From Purshia tridentata (Eukaryota > Streptophyta > Magnoliopsida > Rosales > Rosaceae), in the NCBI GenBank assembly GCA_003254885.1, contig QANT01000506.1:1-64000 (forward strand): DNA of 64,000 nucleotides, read 5' to 3'. The notes under the pieces were generated by a model. The model saw only the letters and a list, made by a program, of their open reading frames with translations. It was not told the origin of the DNA and did no database searches. Below are positions 1 through 12,697 of this stretch, one piece after another. The number at the start of each line of letters is the position of its first letter. Position 1 is the first letter of the stretch. A program made the position numbers and the translations under genes.

Positions 1-2192
1 GGGGGGGAGGAGATAATTGGAATGGGTTGGGTTACCTTTTGGGGTATAAAGATTTAGGAGCTCCATCTAACTTTGAGCTGTAGTGTAGGATTTTGTGAAA
101 ACACAGACAGACAGAAAACGATTACAGAATTGGTTCTCAACTGAGCCTAATTTTCTTTGCTGTGAAATTTTTAGCAACAGTTTTCTTCACCATGATTTGC
201 ATTATACATTCTTTTCTCTTTCTTTCTTTTTTCTAAAAAAAAGAAAAAAAGGCATAACATGCCAATGCATTTTGTGGGTATGTTGTGTGTGAACAAAGAA
301 TTTGTGTAATCTTGAGTGGATGGATAGCGTATTGGCCTCATTCACACAAAGGTGCAGGACAGTGTTGTCTGCCCATTAGGTAAGCAAATGAGAGTGAGTC
401 AAAGAATGTGAGCAAAGTTTGGGTTTCAAAACCATAAATGTGGTTTGCATTGTAAGTGAACCAAGATTATGAGGGGATGTACTTGGCACTTGAGAGCAAT
501 TGAGGCCGTAAGAGCACACCAGTATGAGAATTTTACAATATGAGAATTTTACAATCCTGTCCCCTAATAAAGATGGTGGAGCAAGGAAAGGAAAAGGAAA
601 ATGTGGTGCCTAAGAGTGACTAGACTTTTAAATGAGTTTTGAGTTTACACGTTCGGCGCAGACACTTGACTTTAAAATTTCGAGAAACCTGCCAGATCGG
701 ATAATCCCAAGTGGAAGAGGAATGCTATGCTAAATTTATCAAATATTTTATGGGTGTGTATGAGTATGAGTGTATCATCATATCTCTAATTAATTAATAG
801 AATGAGAGTGAGTGAGTCATTAATTAATTAATATATTGTGGGAAGCGGGGAGATTGGGGGTGTCTATGTACTTAGGGGGTGGCCGGTGAGTGGTGACCCA
901 CCTCCTCCATCGTTTATATTTTATTGAGATGTTTTTTTTTTGGCCAAGTAAATTTATTGAGATGTTTGATGAAGAAATAAAGTGGACAAATTAAAGTGTG
1001 GCTAGGACCGCTCGGCTTTCGAGACTTAATAATAATATGCCACATATATACATTTCGTCTGTCACGTCCCACGTGAATTAGATATCAATATAAATTGCTA
1101 TTTATATCCCCTTCTATTGTATACATTAAGATTGCACCCAAATTCTGTTTATAATTTTGTTATGGAGGAAAAAAAGAGGGAGCAGTTGGAATAGGCTTTG
1201 AAATTTTTCCCATCTCAAACTTAATCCCACTACACATTTTGAAATTAGGCAATATAATACGGAATGAAAAAAAGTCCACATTTACTAACTCACTGGGGCC
1301 CATAGGCCATGGCCAATTACTGCATATGCTTAAGTCTATGCTTTTGACGGGGTTGACAGAAACTTAACAAACATGGGTTTGATATCCTAGTGTAGGGCGA
1401 GGAAGCACAGTTTATTCAATAATTCATACCCCTTTCATCATGTTTCAATTTGTTCAGAAAGAAAACAATGGAAGCATGCATAAATTGCATGATGTTCGTT
1501 AATGTTATTTTAGGGCTCATAATAAATTTTGTTGACCAAAACTTGTGCATGCCTTTTGGGGTTGTAATCAGGTGTCTGTGTCACTAACCTTTCACATGGT
1601 GTAAAAAGGGTTTTTTCAGTTGACCAAGTCAAACGCGTGTGGTTGGCCAGGGACACGTGTAAGGGTTTAAATAAAATCCTAATGACCCATCACCTGGACT
1701 TTGTTCGATTTGTGTCTGCGCCGTCGAAATTATGCCATGCGAATTCCAATTTACTAAGCAATCCAATCCAACCCAATCCAATAAATCTAGTTGAAATTGA
1801 AAAACTCATCTACACTCGACTGACCAGTCAGTCCTCTACGCCAGACTTCACGTTCAAATTTCCCTTGAATAAGTCATAAACGTAGTCGCAGCATAAAATG
1901 GAATGAAATTATATTATTTTATATCAAGTTTACATGAGCTATATAAATAAGTTGGGCACAAAATAGTGCCAATACTGTAGCGATGGCTATGGATGTATGT
2001 ATATTGTGTCTTAATATTAAAGAGAAAAAAAGGAACAAATCAAAATTTTGGCGACTTTCTCTTGGGCAGAATGCATTTGGCGAGACCATTTTGTTGGACA
2101 CGAGGAAAAAGAATGTAGGGTGCGTGAGTACTCAAACCAGTAATGGAGTATAATGTATTTACCCTCGTTGAGGTTTACGATGATGCCAGTGA
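1..2192. other. Intergenic spacer, no gene recognised
   Basis: AT-rich spacer to the left of the NFXL2-like gene. The short open frames here have no recognisable domains and no convincing exon structure. The stretch holds one short T-run insertion between 15-bp direct repeats (listed separately) and simple-sequence patches such as repeated TTAATTAA. The part next to 2192 probably contains the 3' UTR of the minus-strand NFXL2-like gene. The left edge could be a flank of a gene outside the window. Confidence 0.5.
920..967 (-). mobile_element. Micro-retroposon: 18-bp poly(A) insertion with 15-bp TSD
   Basis: The 15-mer TTTATTGAGATGTTT occurs at 920-934 and again at 953-967. The 18 bases between them are TTTTTTTGGCCAAGTAAA. 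Read on the minus strand, this is a short unique piece ending in GGCC and seven A, placed directly before the second copy of the 15-mer. That arrangement is what a severely 5'-truncated SINE or LINE copy leaves after target-primed reverse transcription. A simple tandem duplication with divergence is the alternative. Confidence 0.55.
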
Positions 2193-5100
2193 TTAGATGC
2201 GGGGGTATCTTCTTTGTCTTTTCTCTTCAACTTCATTCATCCAATCATTGAGCCAGAGGAGACCCTTGTAACCATAATATGATACAGCTACTAAAACCAC
2301 CAGAAGGATGACAACTAGAAAAAACCGCTTCATGTTGGTAAGAATTTTCTGTTGAAATGAACAGTCACAGTTAGCAAGAAAATAAAAAAGCACTTCCACG
2401 TTGCTCTCTTCTTTTTTTTTTGGTCTGAAAAAACATACTTGTAGTGTCGAGATTTGTGTCACTTCTTGTACCCGTTCACGTCTTTTCTTCCGCCTCAGTG
2501 CCTGCTTGTCAGTATCTGGTTCCTTTACCTTCAAGACATATATTATGGCATTAGAATGATAGCAGGCACCATAAATAAACCCTAAGCATATAGATGTGCA
2601 CAAAACGAAATTCTTCAGTTTGTGTTTAGTGATATTACCTCCATAGCTTTTGGTCTTCGCAATTGCAATTCTGAATCTATAACTTTTAGTTTACTTTTGC
2701 AGTTAGAATTGCAAGGAATAAGTCCAAGTCCAAATTGATTCTTAGAAATGTCTTTGGAATCACAACCAGCATTGCGATGGGCTGCCTGAACATCGTGACA
2801 CAACCACTCTTTTTTCAAGGTCTGGCATTTGCATCGGACAGTAACCTTGCAGATAAAGTTAAAAAATCAAGTCAGCGAGATAAACAGTACATGAAATAGT
2901 AATAATTTGTGCAATAGTAGTATGTAGTTCAGACTGAAACCCAGACATAATTCCCATTGTTCTCTCAAATTACTAGTATAATTTTCAAGAACATTCTTCT
3001 CCCCTAATTTTACTGATATAAAGTAACAAGAATTAACACCTTTTTAGAGCACTTCTCAGGTGATGAGCATTGACCAGGATGACAATTCTCTGGGCACAGA
3101 TGCGTACAATAAGGCAACTTTCTGCATAACAAACAAAAAAGATTAGCACCTCTCTCAGTTTATTTCTTAATTAAAAAGAAAAAGATAGAAACAAAGAACT
3201 GAAAGTACGCAGTAAGCAGAAGTACACTACAATGAAAAAGCATGCAATACAAGAGAATAAGAGAAAGAAAATGGATAATTGAATTACCTATGACAAGGGC
3301 CCCCACATGAACGAACAGTCATTTGTTCCTTTTCAGACAAGCTGTTGTAAAATATGCACTCAAAAACATGAACCATGGAACCACAGTGACATGATCGTTT
3401 AACAAGCACCTTGCAAGGAGGGCAGTCTCCAGGATGACATGGTAAGGGACAAGGATGAGGACATGCAGGCTCCCTCTCCTGAATGAAGAGATTCATAGCA
3501 ATCACACAATCTATTAGTTTCAAAGTAACTATAAAAAGGGGTAAAAACTAAAGAGAACATTTTTAGAAAAACAATGGTAAAAGATCAGTTTTCACGGCAG
3601 ACACTTCAACCAACAAATATCAAAGGAAATCGGTAAAGCAGCCTGAACATAAGGGAGTTAATAACACCTGTTCGCAAGGAAGATGACACTCCTCACAAGG
3701 CTCACTTCTTGCTTGCTGGACTGATGGAAAAGACTGATTCTTGAGGGAGTGACAAGTTTTAGTGCAAAAGTGATTGCCACAAGGTAGAGGATTTCCACAC
3801 AAGTTTTCACAGGAAAATTGCATTTTATCTGAGCAGACCATCTGATACATGGAAAAAAGAAAAGAAAGTGAAATTTATGAGAAAACACAAGGCCAAGATG
3901 ATACAACAAAGTAAAGCTTGAGTTGAAATATTCAGCTAAAAAGAAAAAACCAACCATTCTCTCTGCTCCAATGTGGTGGCCAACACATGACCACCAAACA
4001 AGTTCTGGACATGGAGGGCATGGAGAACCAGGAGTACATATGCTCTGATGAAAGGACTTCTTTTTCTTCGGTTTCAATGTAAATTCTGGATTGGGAGGAG
4101 GTGTAGGACCATGACACCTTGAGATTAAAAGGAAATAAATTATTCAAAAATAGTTGTAACAAAGACAGTATGTTAGAGTTAGACTAAAATAACAATCATG
4201 CATTGAAAATCATGTTAACCTTAGATTGCACTTGTGGCCACATGGGTAGTCTGCTTCACAAAGCAACCTACACGGGGGGCAAGCGCCATAATGGCATTTG
4301 TGTGGCTGGGAAAACAACAAATATGATTGTCATTACTGTAACATGGGATACAATGTTAAATAGGGCAAACATTTTTCTTATCTCTAATAGCAAAAATAAA
4401 GAAAATTAGAAAAAACTAAGAAGGAAAGATGGATCCAAATTATGGAAGTAAATATAACTAAAACCAGATGTTCAACTACATTTTCCTTATCAACTGCACA
4501 TTCATAACAACAATTGAAAGTTAGAACAAAGCATAGATGAGATGATAACGTCATGCCATTAGTTTAAGCACCTCGATATATGTTGGAAGTCTGGAAGATA
4601 TCTAAGACACCCTCATAAAGCTCTAAAGTAAATCATAGAACAGTATTTGAGAGCAGAGCAACCAATTGTACCTTGCAATTTGTTCCATGCCCGCACAAAG
4701 GAGTAATCGGGCATGGCTTACGACATCTAGGAGGCATTTGATCCATCTCAGTACCACAAGGAACCTGAACCAAAACTCATTAAGAAAGAGGCAGATCTTC
4801 ACTCATAAAGAAGAAAAAGTAACAATGCTTTTGAAGCAGCCACAAGCAAGGCCACCAGTGTATACATATTATATAACCTAACGAGATAATTAGAACTACC
4901 ATTTTTTTTCCTGGGTCCTATGGGGGCTGAAGCCCAGAAAAATGAATTAGAACTACCATCTAGTAATATAGAGATGAACTAAAGAATCAAAAATGTCAAA
5001 ATATCACACCTCAAAGTGTTTCTCACCGCATGCACATGCAATTGTCACCATCACTGGGCAAGGAGCACAAGCACCTCTGCAGGAACAAAACTTACAATTG

Positions 5101-6926
5101 TACTTTAGAAGAATACAACTAATGATTTTTCAATTTTAACCGGATAAGGTTAAGAAATTCAACAAAAATATGGATCTTTAATCTTTACACATGCAAGTTA
5201 TTCTGCTTTAAAATGGATGTGTATTTAAATGATAAGCTGATCAAAATGGTTTACAGAGTGAACATAATAGCAAGAAATGACTTCAACTTTTAAATCCCAA
5301 GAGAAGTTCATAACCTGAAAAATCAGGTTCCAAAAATAATGTACATGACGATACTAGCACTTTTTACTTGAATTTCATCCTTTTTAACTAATTGACTACA
5401 GCCTACAGGCCATACTCTTGCACAGCCAAGTGATAGGGTAACATACCTATGGCATGGAGATGGGCATTTGTGGTTCCTACATCGAAGCTTTCTGCCACAA
5501 ATCTAACAGTTCAAAAAATCAATACAAATACGGATTATATGCATACATAAAACAAGAAGGCTGAAACAAAAAACACAAACCTCGGAGCATGGTGGGCAGT
5601 CCCCATCACAGCAGCGGCGCTTACAAGCATGGCGCCCACAATCTCTTAATCTCTGACACTTCCTTTCACATGCCAAGTCTTGATGACAAGGAACCTATTC
5701 TAGATCCAATCACACTCATCTTTTAGTGAACTCATATACGCAACTCAAATAATCCAATCTACAATCCAAGACATGTAAGACAGACATTGCCACATTATAA
5801 CTTATACCTCCTTCTTCAAACTCCCGCAGCGGCAGTACTTGGTGACAACAGTTCTGCAAGTCTCAATGCACTGCCCGTGATGACACCTCTCTGGGCACCT
5901 ATGGAAGCCACAGCTGAGCATCTTATCACAAGTAGCACCGCACAACGGTGCGACAACTTTGCACGACATCCCCTCATACACTCTCTTCCCACAGGGGCAG
6001 GTCCTCTTCCCCTGAAACGGGCACAGTCCACACTCCCCAAAATGACACCCTTTCCTACACTTATGCTGGCCACACCCAAGCACTTTCTCACAGGGGTCCT
6101 CACACCTGAACTCAAGCCTTTCACAACACTCCCTCTCCTCCTCTCTCTTCCCACATTGGCAACGGTACACGCCGCGAACCCGGCAGGGTTTGCAGGGTCC
6201 CTGGTGGCAAATCTCCGAGCAGCGGTGGACCCCACAAGCCAAAAGCTTGTTACAGACACTGTTGCAGGAGAATTCCTTAAACCCACATCGGCGAACGTCC
6301 TGGACAGACGCACAAAAGCAGGGAACTTTTACGAGCTTCGGGCAGGACGGGCAGGGACCCGGGTGGCAGAGAAGCAAGCAATGGTGGCCGCAGCTGTGCT
6401 TCAGAGGCCGATTGCAGACCTCGCCGCATGAGTGGGGCAGAACCCACGGGTCATCGCTTGGTGGGTTCTCGAGTTTTCCACAGAAGCAGTAATAGGTCTT
6501 GGGGATTTGGGATTGGGGGTACTCTACCCTACACTTGGGGCAGTTCCAGAGGGATATCTCGGCGGCCTTGTTAGAGGAAATGGGGAGGCGCGTGGAGGCG
6601 CGTAGGGCGGACAAGTCGGAGGCCTGGCGGGCCCAGCTTTGGATGCAGATGAGGTGGAAGACGGTGAAGCAGACGGAGGTGCAGGACCAGGTCGGGTCGG
6701 AGGGTCTGATGCGCTCCAGGCATATCAAGCATGACAGAGCGCCGGAGGACGAGGACGTCAGGAAAGACTGGATCTTGGAAAGGTCGGCGTAGGTGGCTGA
6801 TGATCGGCCTGTGAATTCCAAGTAGGATCGGAAAATGGAGCCGGAGAGGTCCGAATGGCGGACGGGTCCGGATCCGGATTGGCTGTGATCGGAGTCGGTG
6901 TCAGATTCCGAGTGCGGTGACTGCAT
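2193..6926 (-). CDS. NFXL2: NF-X1-type zinc finger protein NFXL2-like, about 12 exons
   Basis: Plant homologue of human NFX1. The Arabidopsis relative NFXL2 is linked to stress, abscisic acid and clock-amplitude control. The first exon (about 5810-6926) begins with a Ser/Asp-rich segment and then a RING/PHD-like finger ([10 protein letters not shown], then [11 protein letters not shown]). It continues into the first Cys-rich NF-X1 repeats of the pattern CGxHxCxxxCHxGxC, for example [17 protein letters not shown] and [15 protein letters not shown]. Further repeats lie in small exons near 5580-5700, 5450-5510, 5000-5080, 4670-4770, 4220-4310, 3970-4120, 3670-3850, 3290-3480 and 3040-3120. The last coding exon, near 2193-2360, encodes a hydrophobic helix ([19 protein letters not shown]) followed by a basic tail ending RRYPRI and a stop. 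The ATG at 6924-6926 opens the longest frame. The architecture and expected length (roughly 880 residues) fit NFXL2 rather than the larger NFXL1. Some middle splice sites were judged only by protein continuity. Confidence 0.88.
4888..4959 (-). mobile_element. Micro-retroposon in NFXL2 intron, 42 bp with 15-bp TSD
   Basis: AATTAGAACTACCAT is present at 4888-4902 and, identically, at 4945-4959. The 42 bases between start with seven T on the plus strand. On the minus strand the insert runs from CATTTTTCTGGGC to GACCCAGG and a seven-A tail, directly before the second repeat copy. It lies in an intron of the NFXL2-like gene and has the same sense as that gene. The perfect 15-bp duplication together with the A-tail indicates a 5'-truncated retroposon. 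Confidence 0.65.
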
Positions 6927-7432
6927 CTTAGAGATTTTGGGGGGAAGAGGTTAGAGTGAGTGGGTGTGTCTGTTCGATTTTGCAGCAGCGCGGCAGATTC
7001 ATAGTCTCCATTAGCCATTCTGATTTGGCAAGGTTTATGGGCCTCTAAATAATGAAGCCCATAAAATATTTGGGACAGCCCAATATTTGCCTACCTTGTA
7101 AATTTGTAAATTGTAATTAGGTGAGGACTAAATGTACAAAAAATAAATTATGAAATAATACAAGCTTTCAAATTTTCTTGTGAAACAAAAGAGTTCTCAT
7201 TTCTCAATCACTTGAAATCTTGAATCTTACAAATATACATACTGCCAGGTTCCCACACAAATCAAAATAGCAGTGCCAGATGATACACGTATATATAAAT
7301 TACACAGAGAGTACTACTTATTTATAAACCATACATACAACCTCACAAAAAACTTTACAAACATATAAAACTCGATAAAGGATTTACATTATTGTAGATT
7401 TTCTCAGCCCTTATTACAACGTGAAGCTGGTT
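6927..7432. other. NFXL2 upstream region and PLC2-like 3' region
   Basis: About 500 bp between two minus-strand genes. The part near 6927-7020 is GC-richer and probably carries the NFXL2-like 5' UTR and core promoter. The AT-rich part up to 7432 probably holds the 3' UTR of the PLC2-like gene. No separate gene is seen. Confidence 0.5.
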
Positions 7433-10400
7433 TCAAACAAAAGAAAAGTGCATGAGAAGCTTGACGGAATTGTACTTCTCTCCCTTACGGTCATGTAAAG
7501 AAACTGCTCGAATCCCTTTTCTTAGCTCAGACACTGGTAGGCATGTTTGCCCTCCAAAGTCATCCTTTTCTGACATGTCGTACTCATGAACTTCAATACG
7601 AAGAACAGCTAGTTCTGGAGCAGTTAATGGGTATTCAAACTCCTCATTCCAAGCAGGAACCCAGTTGTCCTCTAGGGTCTTTGTCTTCTTCATCACACTA
7701 TCAGCAGCAACTCCAGCAATGCCTACCTGAATGCATATTGTGGAAATCACATTTTCAAATTCTTTAGTATACATGATTCAGAAGTTTTTCTGAAACACAC
7801 GGAGTAAATTATGAAACTTCCGGACTAAAAAGCAAAAGACTGGGAAAAGGGAATGGGAAAAAAATGTGTTGTATCACAAGGAAACAACAAAACCACTAGA
7901 CAACAAAAAAGGCACCCAAACAAGTAAGTTCCCAAGTATGACAGCAGATAACAATGTTACTCAGATATGTGGGTCGGTCAGTTGTTGGCCTTGTTTCTCT
8001 GGATTCTTCCTTTTTGGTTTCTTTAATAAATTTGATTTACCCATCCCACCCCCCCAAAAAAAAACCAGACAAAGCCATTCATATCATAGTTCAAACTAGA
8101 GAATGGGTAGCCACATGAATCAAAATTTGAACTTACCCTTGCATAAAAATCTGGAGGGGAATATGCATCAAAGTGTGTGTGCTTGAAATCATAATACCAT
8201 CCTTCTCCCATATATACTTTTACCTTTTTCAATGGAACATAAAAGAAACCATTAGCTATGACATGAAACAAAATGAAGAAATGAACACTGGCGACAAGTA
8301 GGAAAACTGACTAGTCAAAAACCTGGTAATAAAGCATTCACCTTCAAAGTTGTTTTAACTGGTAACCTATGTCGAGGATCAAAGACCTCATTATGTGGAC
8401 CAGTCCTCAACAGAAAATCTGGTTTTTTCACATAGCCGCACCCACCATTGGCTCTAAACATCCCCTGCATCAACCACAGTGATCTTCCATATCCCTGCCA
8501 CAGGGAAACCCATTCTATGTAATTGAAGAGGTGAGCTTATGAAAAATTAATTTTTTTGCAAGTTCTCCATTTATTTGATAGAAATTGCAAGCGTAAACTC
8601 TTCACCTTCTTGACTTTTTATATAGCAAGAAAATTTTTATATAACACAATGGATAATAAATAACCACTACCAATATGGAAAAATACTTTTCAAAATAAAG
8701 AAAAATCCTTACCTGCATATTAAATGCAACCATTTGAGCACCATGTGACCACCCAATCATTGGGTTATAATTTGATGAGTCAACACGTATACCCTTTGGG
8801 TATACCCTCAGGATATTCCTCTGGGTGAATCTATACAAAACCAATAATCAGAAATGGAAATGTGAGTCTTCTAATGATCAAGATAAAAATATAAATTATA
8901 AAATATGATGATGCTTAAGTATCGGTTAATGTGTTATATTGGAAAAAGAAGAACTACCAAGTGTAACAACACATAATATGCCCAGGAATTATATAACGGA
9001 CCCAAAATTGATTCTGCCCTCTATAAGATTTATCCAAGACTCAACAATTTATTCTATCAAATAATTGTAATATAGTTGGCAATGAACAAAAAACCTGATT
9101 CCATTCTTGATAAACCACCAATACTCAGTCCACCTATTTACTTCACTGTACCAATAAAGTCCTTGGTGTATAGGGAGAAAATTTTCAACACAACAAGAAA
9201 TTAGTGGGTTAATGTTAACTATTACTCGGCATGACTTTCAAAAAAAAAAAATATTCATGTTGGTGTCAAACACGAATAACAAGATTTTTACACGAAAACT
9301 TGTTTGACTAAGTTCACAAAAGATTTTGATCAAATACCTGACAATATCCTTTCCATAAATTTCTGCTGCCTTTTCAAGCTGTTGCTCACTTAAGCTAAGA
9401 CGCCGCACTTTATCAGGATCCACTTTGAGACACTCTTCTAATCCACCTTTGGGTTTCCCAGCATGAATGGCAATTAAACGCTTATATTCAGGTGCTAAAT
9501 TTTGCTGGGGCTTGCATTCACCACCATCAATATCTTCCTCTTCAAATATATCTTCTGAATCCAACTCCTTCTGATAGAAACATAACTTAAGTACAAAAAT
9601 AAACAGATTGACACACCAAACTAGCAATGTAGCAAATTACAAAAAAATCTCCGCACCTTATCATCTGCTACAATTGCACCTTTGGGGTCCGGGACTTCTT
9701 GACCCCAAGCTTCCTCATCAGCTGGAGTATTTTCCTTCTTGGAATTATTTTCTCTTTCAGCGACATCTTTGGCCTCAAGATATTCCTTAGGCGGTTTGGT
9801 CGATATAATGATCCTTTTCTTTAGTGATGCTGGGGATGGAAAATCTTTCAGACACTCTGGACCAGGAGTAAACAGTACGTCTCCAAATGTTTGAGTGACC
9901 ATCTAGAAATTGGTGACACAACAGTAAATTACCAGAACAGCAAGAGTTTAAAACCCAAATTAAGAAAATTACAAATACCCACCTCAGCAACTTTAGCTTG
10001 CAGATCAGGGGTAAGGTGGTCTTCCAAAGTTATTACAACAGGGTATTCAGATACAACAAAGGCATGTTCCTTAATAGATTTCAAACATTTGATAAGTTCC
10101 ACTGGAGTAGTCAATGTCCTATAATAAAACAAACCCATTTCGTCTCAGTTGGGTACAAAACCAATTTACCTAGAAAATTCACTATTATGTTACTAGCTTT
10201 AGTATATTGTCCAATTGGGTCAAGTCTCAAAGGTTATTAATAATATGAAAACAACACAAAGATTGCAAAGATTGAAGATTGAATAGCATACATACCCTCC
10301 GTGAAGTACGTCCACATTGTCCTTTGTGGAATTGGGCCAAATATCCAACTCAATCACCCTTACTCCTCTATGAAGCGCTTGTATAATAGGCACATCACTG

Positions 10401-10914
10401 CAGTCACTGCTCAGCTGATTCCCGGTCAGATACGAATTGTGGCCTGTGTATATGAAATAATGCGACAGAGGCGCATTCATATCATGGTGCACCTAACAAC
10501 AAGAAATTAAACCAAATTTACATAAAAACAAAATTCAGAAACAATTACATAAAACAATGAGCATGAAAGAAGTTATGGAAATGACGAAAATACCCTGAGA
10601 GAGGGAGAGAGAGGGGGGTTGAGCTCGCCGAAAAGGTACTTGAAGAAGGCTTCGAGGTTGAGGACCTTGCGGTGGAAGATGTTGAGGTGTCGGAGGTCGT
10701 GGAGGCTCCGTTCAATGATGGCCAGGGCGTCTTCTTTGGTGGCCTCGGGTTCTTTCTGGACTTCGACCAAGAACCTCTGGAGGTGATCGGCGGTCATGAA
10801 GCCATTCTCCGAGTAGCTCTCATACAAGGTCTTGATCTCGTTCGGCGCTTCAGCCACGGCGAGGCGGAACCGCCTCCGGAAGCAGAAGCAGACTCTGTAG
10901 GTCTGTTTGGACAT
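7433..10914 (-). CDS. PLC2: Phosphoinositide-specific phospholipase C, PLC2-like, 9 exons
   Basis: Hydrolyses phosphatidylinositol phosphates at the plasma membrane to diacylglycerol and inositol phosphates, dependent on calcium. The protein starts [17 protein letters not shown], the typical PLC2 N-terminus, at the ATG at 10912-10914. Order of domains: EF-hand-like N-terminal lobe (exon 1, about 10590-10914); catalytic X domain with [20 protein letters not shown] (first catalytic His) and DVLHGG (second His), about 10000-10492; an acidic X-Y linker ([18 protein letters not shown]), about 9550-9700; Y domain with [14 protein letters not shown] and [14 protein letters not shown], about 8340-9545; and a C-terminal C2 domain with [28 protein letters not shown] and [15 protein letters not shown]. 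It ends HFSFV followed by TGA at 7433-7435. As in plant PLCs generally, there is no PH domain. All catalytic landmarks are intact. It is the downstream member of a tandem pair with the next PLC gene. Confidence 0.93.
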
Positions 10915-11099
10915 TGGGATTGTCCGGGTCCGGATCCGGAATCCGGACTCAAAGGTGTTTGCTTGCTGCGTGCGACTGTCGGTTTGTCTGTTGCTTGTTT
11001 GGGTTTGCGCTTCGGATGAGAGAGAGAGAGAGGGGGAGCGTCCAGAACGATGGGAAAATGGCGATGATGCGGTGGGACCCAGACCCAACTGAGTATTAA

Positions 11100-12697
11100 C
11101 TTTTGCTTTACACCTGGCACGTACACTACACTACACTACGTATGGCCATTTCCTATTTGGAATTTGTAATTATCTTAAGTTTTGTGTTTTTTACTATAAT
11201 TTTTAGTTTGGAGTTTTGGAAGTGCGTTGGGTTGGGCCATTCTTTTTCTCATTTAGTAGTTGACAAAATGGGTCTTTTTAATGGTAGTACTTCTACTACT
11301 GGACTACTAGTACAGGTTATAAAGTTAAGAGGAAGGAATGAGCATGTGATAGATACGCTAGAAAAAGGAAAATCTAAACTAATTTACACTTATAACAAAC
11401 ATAAACTTAATAGTAATTAGTAAGAGGCTAAGAGCTGAGCTCAAAATTAGATGCTTTAAATACAATGGATGGTGAGATACATATTTGAATAAAACTAGCT
11501 ATTTGTAATATATTTTTATTAACTCATTTGTATTAGTCAATCTCATTTCTATTAAAAATGGGACACATAAGCCCATAATAAAATAATGCATTTCTGCAGT
11601 CTCTTCTAAGTTGTATGATTGTGGAATTCATTATTTAGTGAACAATATCTAATTTGTTTTTATTGACCCAAAAAACAACTTTTTCTTAAGTGATTGGATC
11701 GAGGAAGCAATAGATAAGATATTAGTTTATGTTAGTTGACAAAATACGTAGACTAGGTTTTGAGTTGCAATGTGAAATTGTCATTTGTTGATGAATGATT
11801 GGAATGAAAGGTGGCATATAGTATATTCGATTCAATTTAAATCCATATGTATGTGAACAAGCTAAGAAAACAAGGTGGGCCATACTTATAATAGCCATAG
11901 TAGTGGAGTAGTGGTGCCATAATTAAATGCTAAATATCTGTCAATTGTCGACCAGCAATTCTCCAAACCGATAAAAGCAAAGTGCGATGCCACCTCGCCA
12001 TTGGATCTAACAGACATAAGACTTCAACGTCTCCATGGATCCATACCTCGATATCTTTGAATTTAGGTATAGTTTGCCCTTTGTTGTCGGTATACTTTTC
12101 ATGTTTTTGGCAATATAAAAACTTGCATAAGTATATGCATTCATATCCTCTCAATTAAAATCCTATCAACTTTTTTCAATTTATTTTTTTCGCCGATTTT
12201 ATTATTTTTATTTTTATTATGTAATATATTTTAATAATCGGAATTATTAATCTGTAAGATAAACTTTTTAATGATTGTCGGAGTACACAGCACACATCAA
12301 GTAAGGCCAAGTCATTCAATGCTAAAATAAAACGAGTTTTTTGGATAAGGGAAGGTGAGGGAAAAAAATGGAAGTCTCCTATCCCCATATATTATAATGC
12401 TACATAGCCACTTGATTGAAAATAATCACATTGATAATTTCACTTTTAATAATTGATTAAATATTCAAAAGACAATAAGCTTGTTTGCTAAGTGATGATA
12501 AAAACTTGCTATGCATTAAATTATGAGTCAATGTCATGGATTCAATACAAAGCAAAGCATAATCAACAATCTCAGTAGTTACAAATACACCCTGCATAGC
12601 CTGCTGATGTTGTTAAAACGATGACAAAGATCAAAATACAGATGCTAAGGGAAGTGCCGTATGATTGGTATAGAGTAATGTATACACAGTTCTGAGT
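11100..12697. other. Spacer between the tandem PLC genes
   Basis: AT-rich spacer of about 1.6 kb between the PLC2-like start and the end of the PLC6-like gene. It should contain the PLC2-like promoter (right of 10914) and the PLC6-like 3' UTR (near 12540-12697). I see no gene, RNA gene or clear transposon in it. Confidence 0.5.

Noticed and set aside
5787-6492. Long plus-strand open frames opposite NFXL2 exon 1
   Set aside because: They are antisense shadows of a GC-rich, Cys-rich coding exon. The minus-strand frame has clear zinc-finger repeats, whereas these have no domain.
10672-11019. Plus-strand frame of 115 codons over the PLC2-like first exon
   Set aside because: It is antisense to the PLC2-like N-terminus, with no recognisable domain.
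11930-12154. Minus-strand frame of 74 codons in the PLC spacer
   Set aside because: No family resemblance or splice context. Its length is expected by chance.
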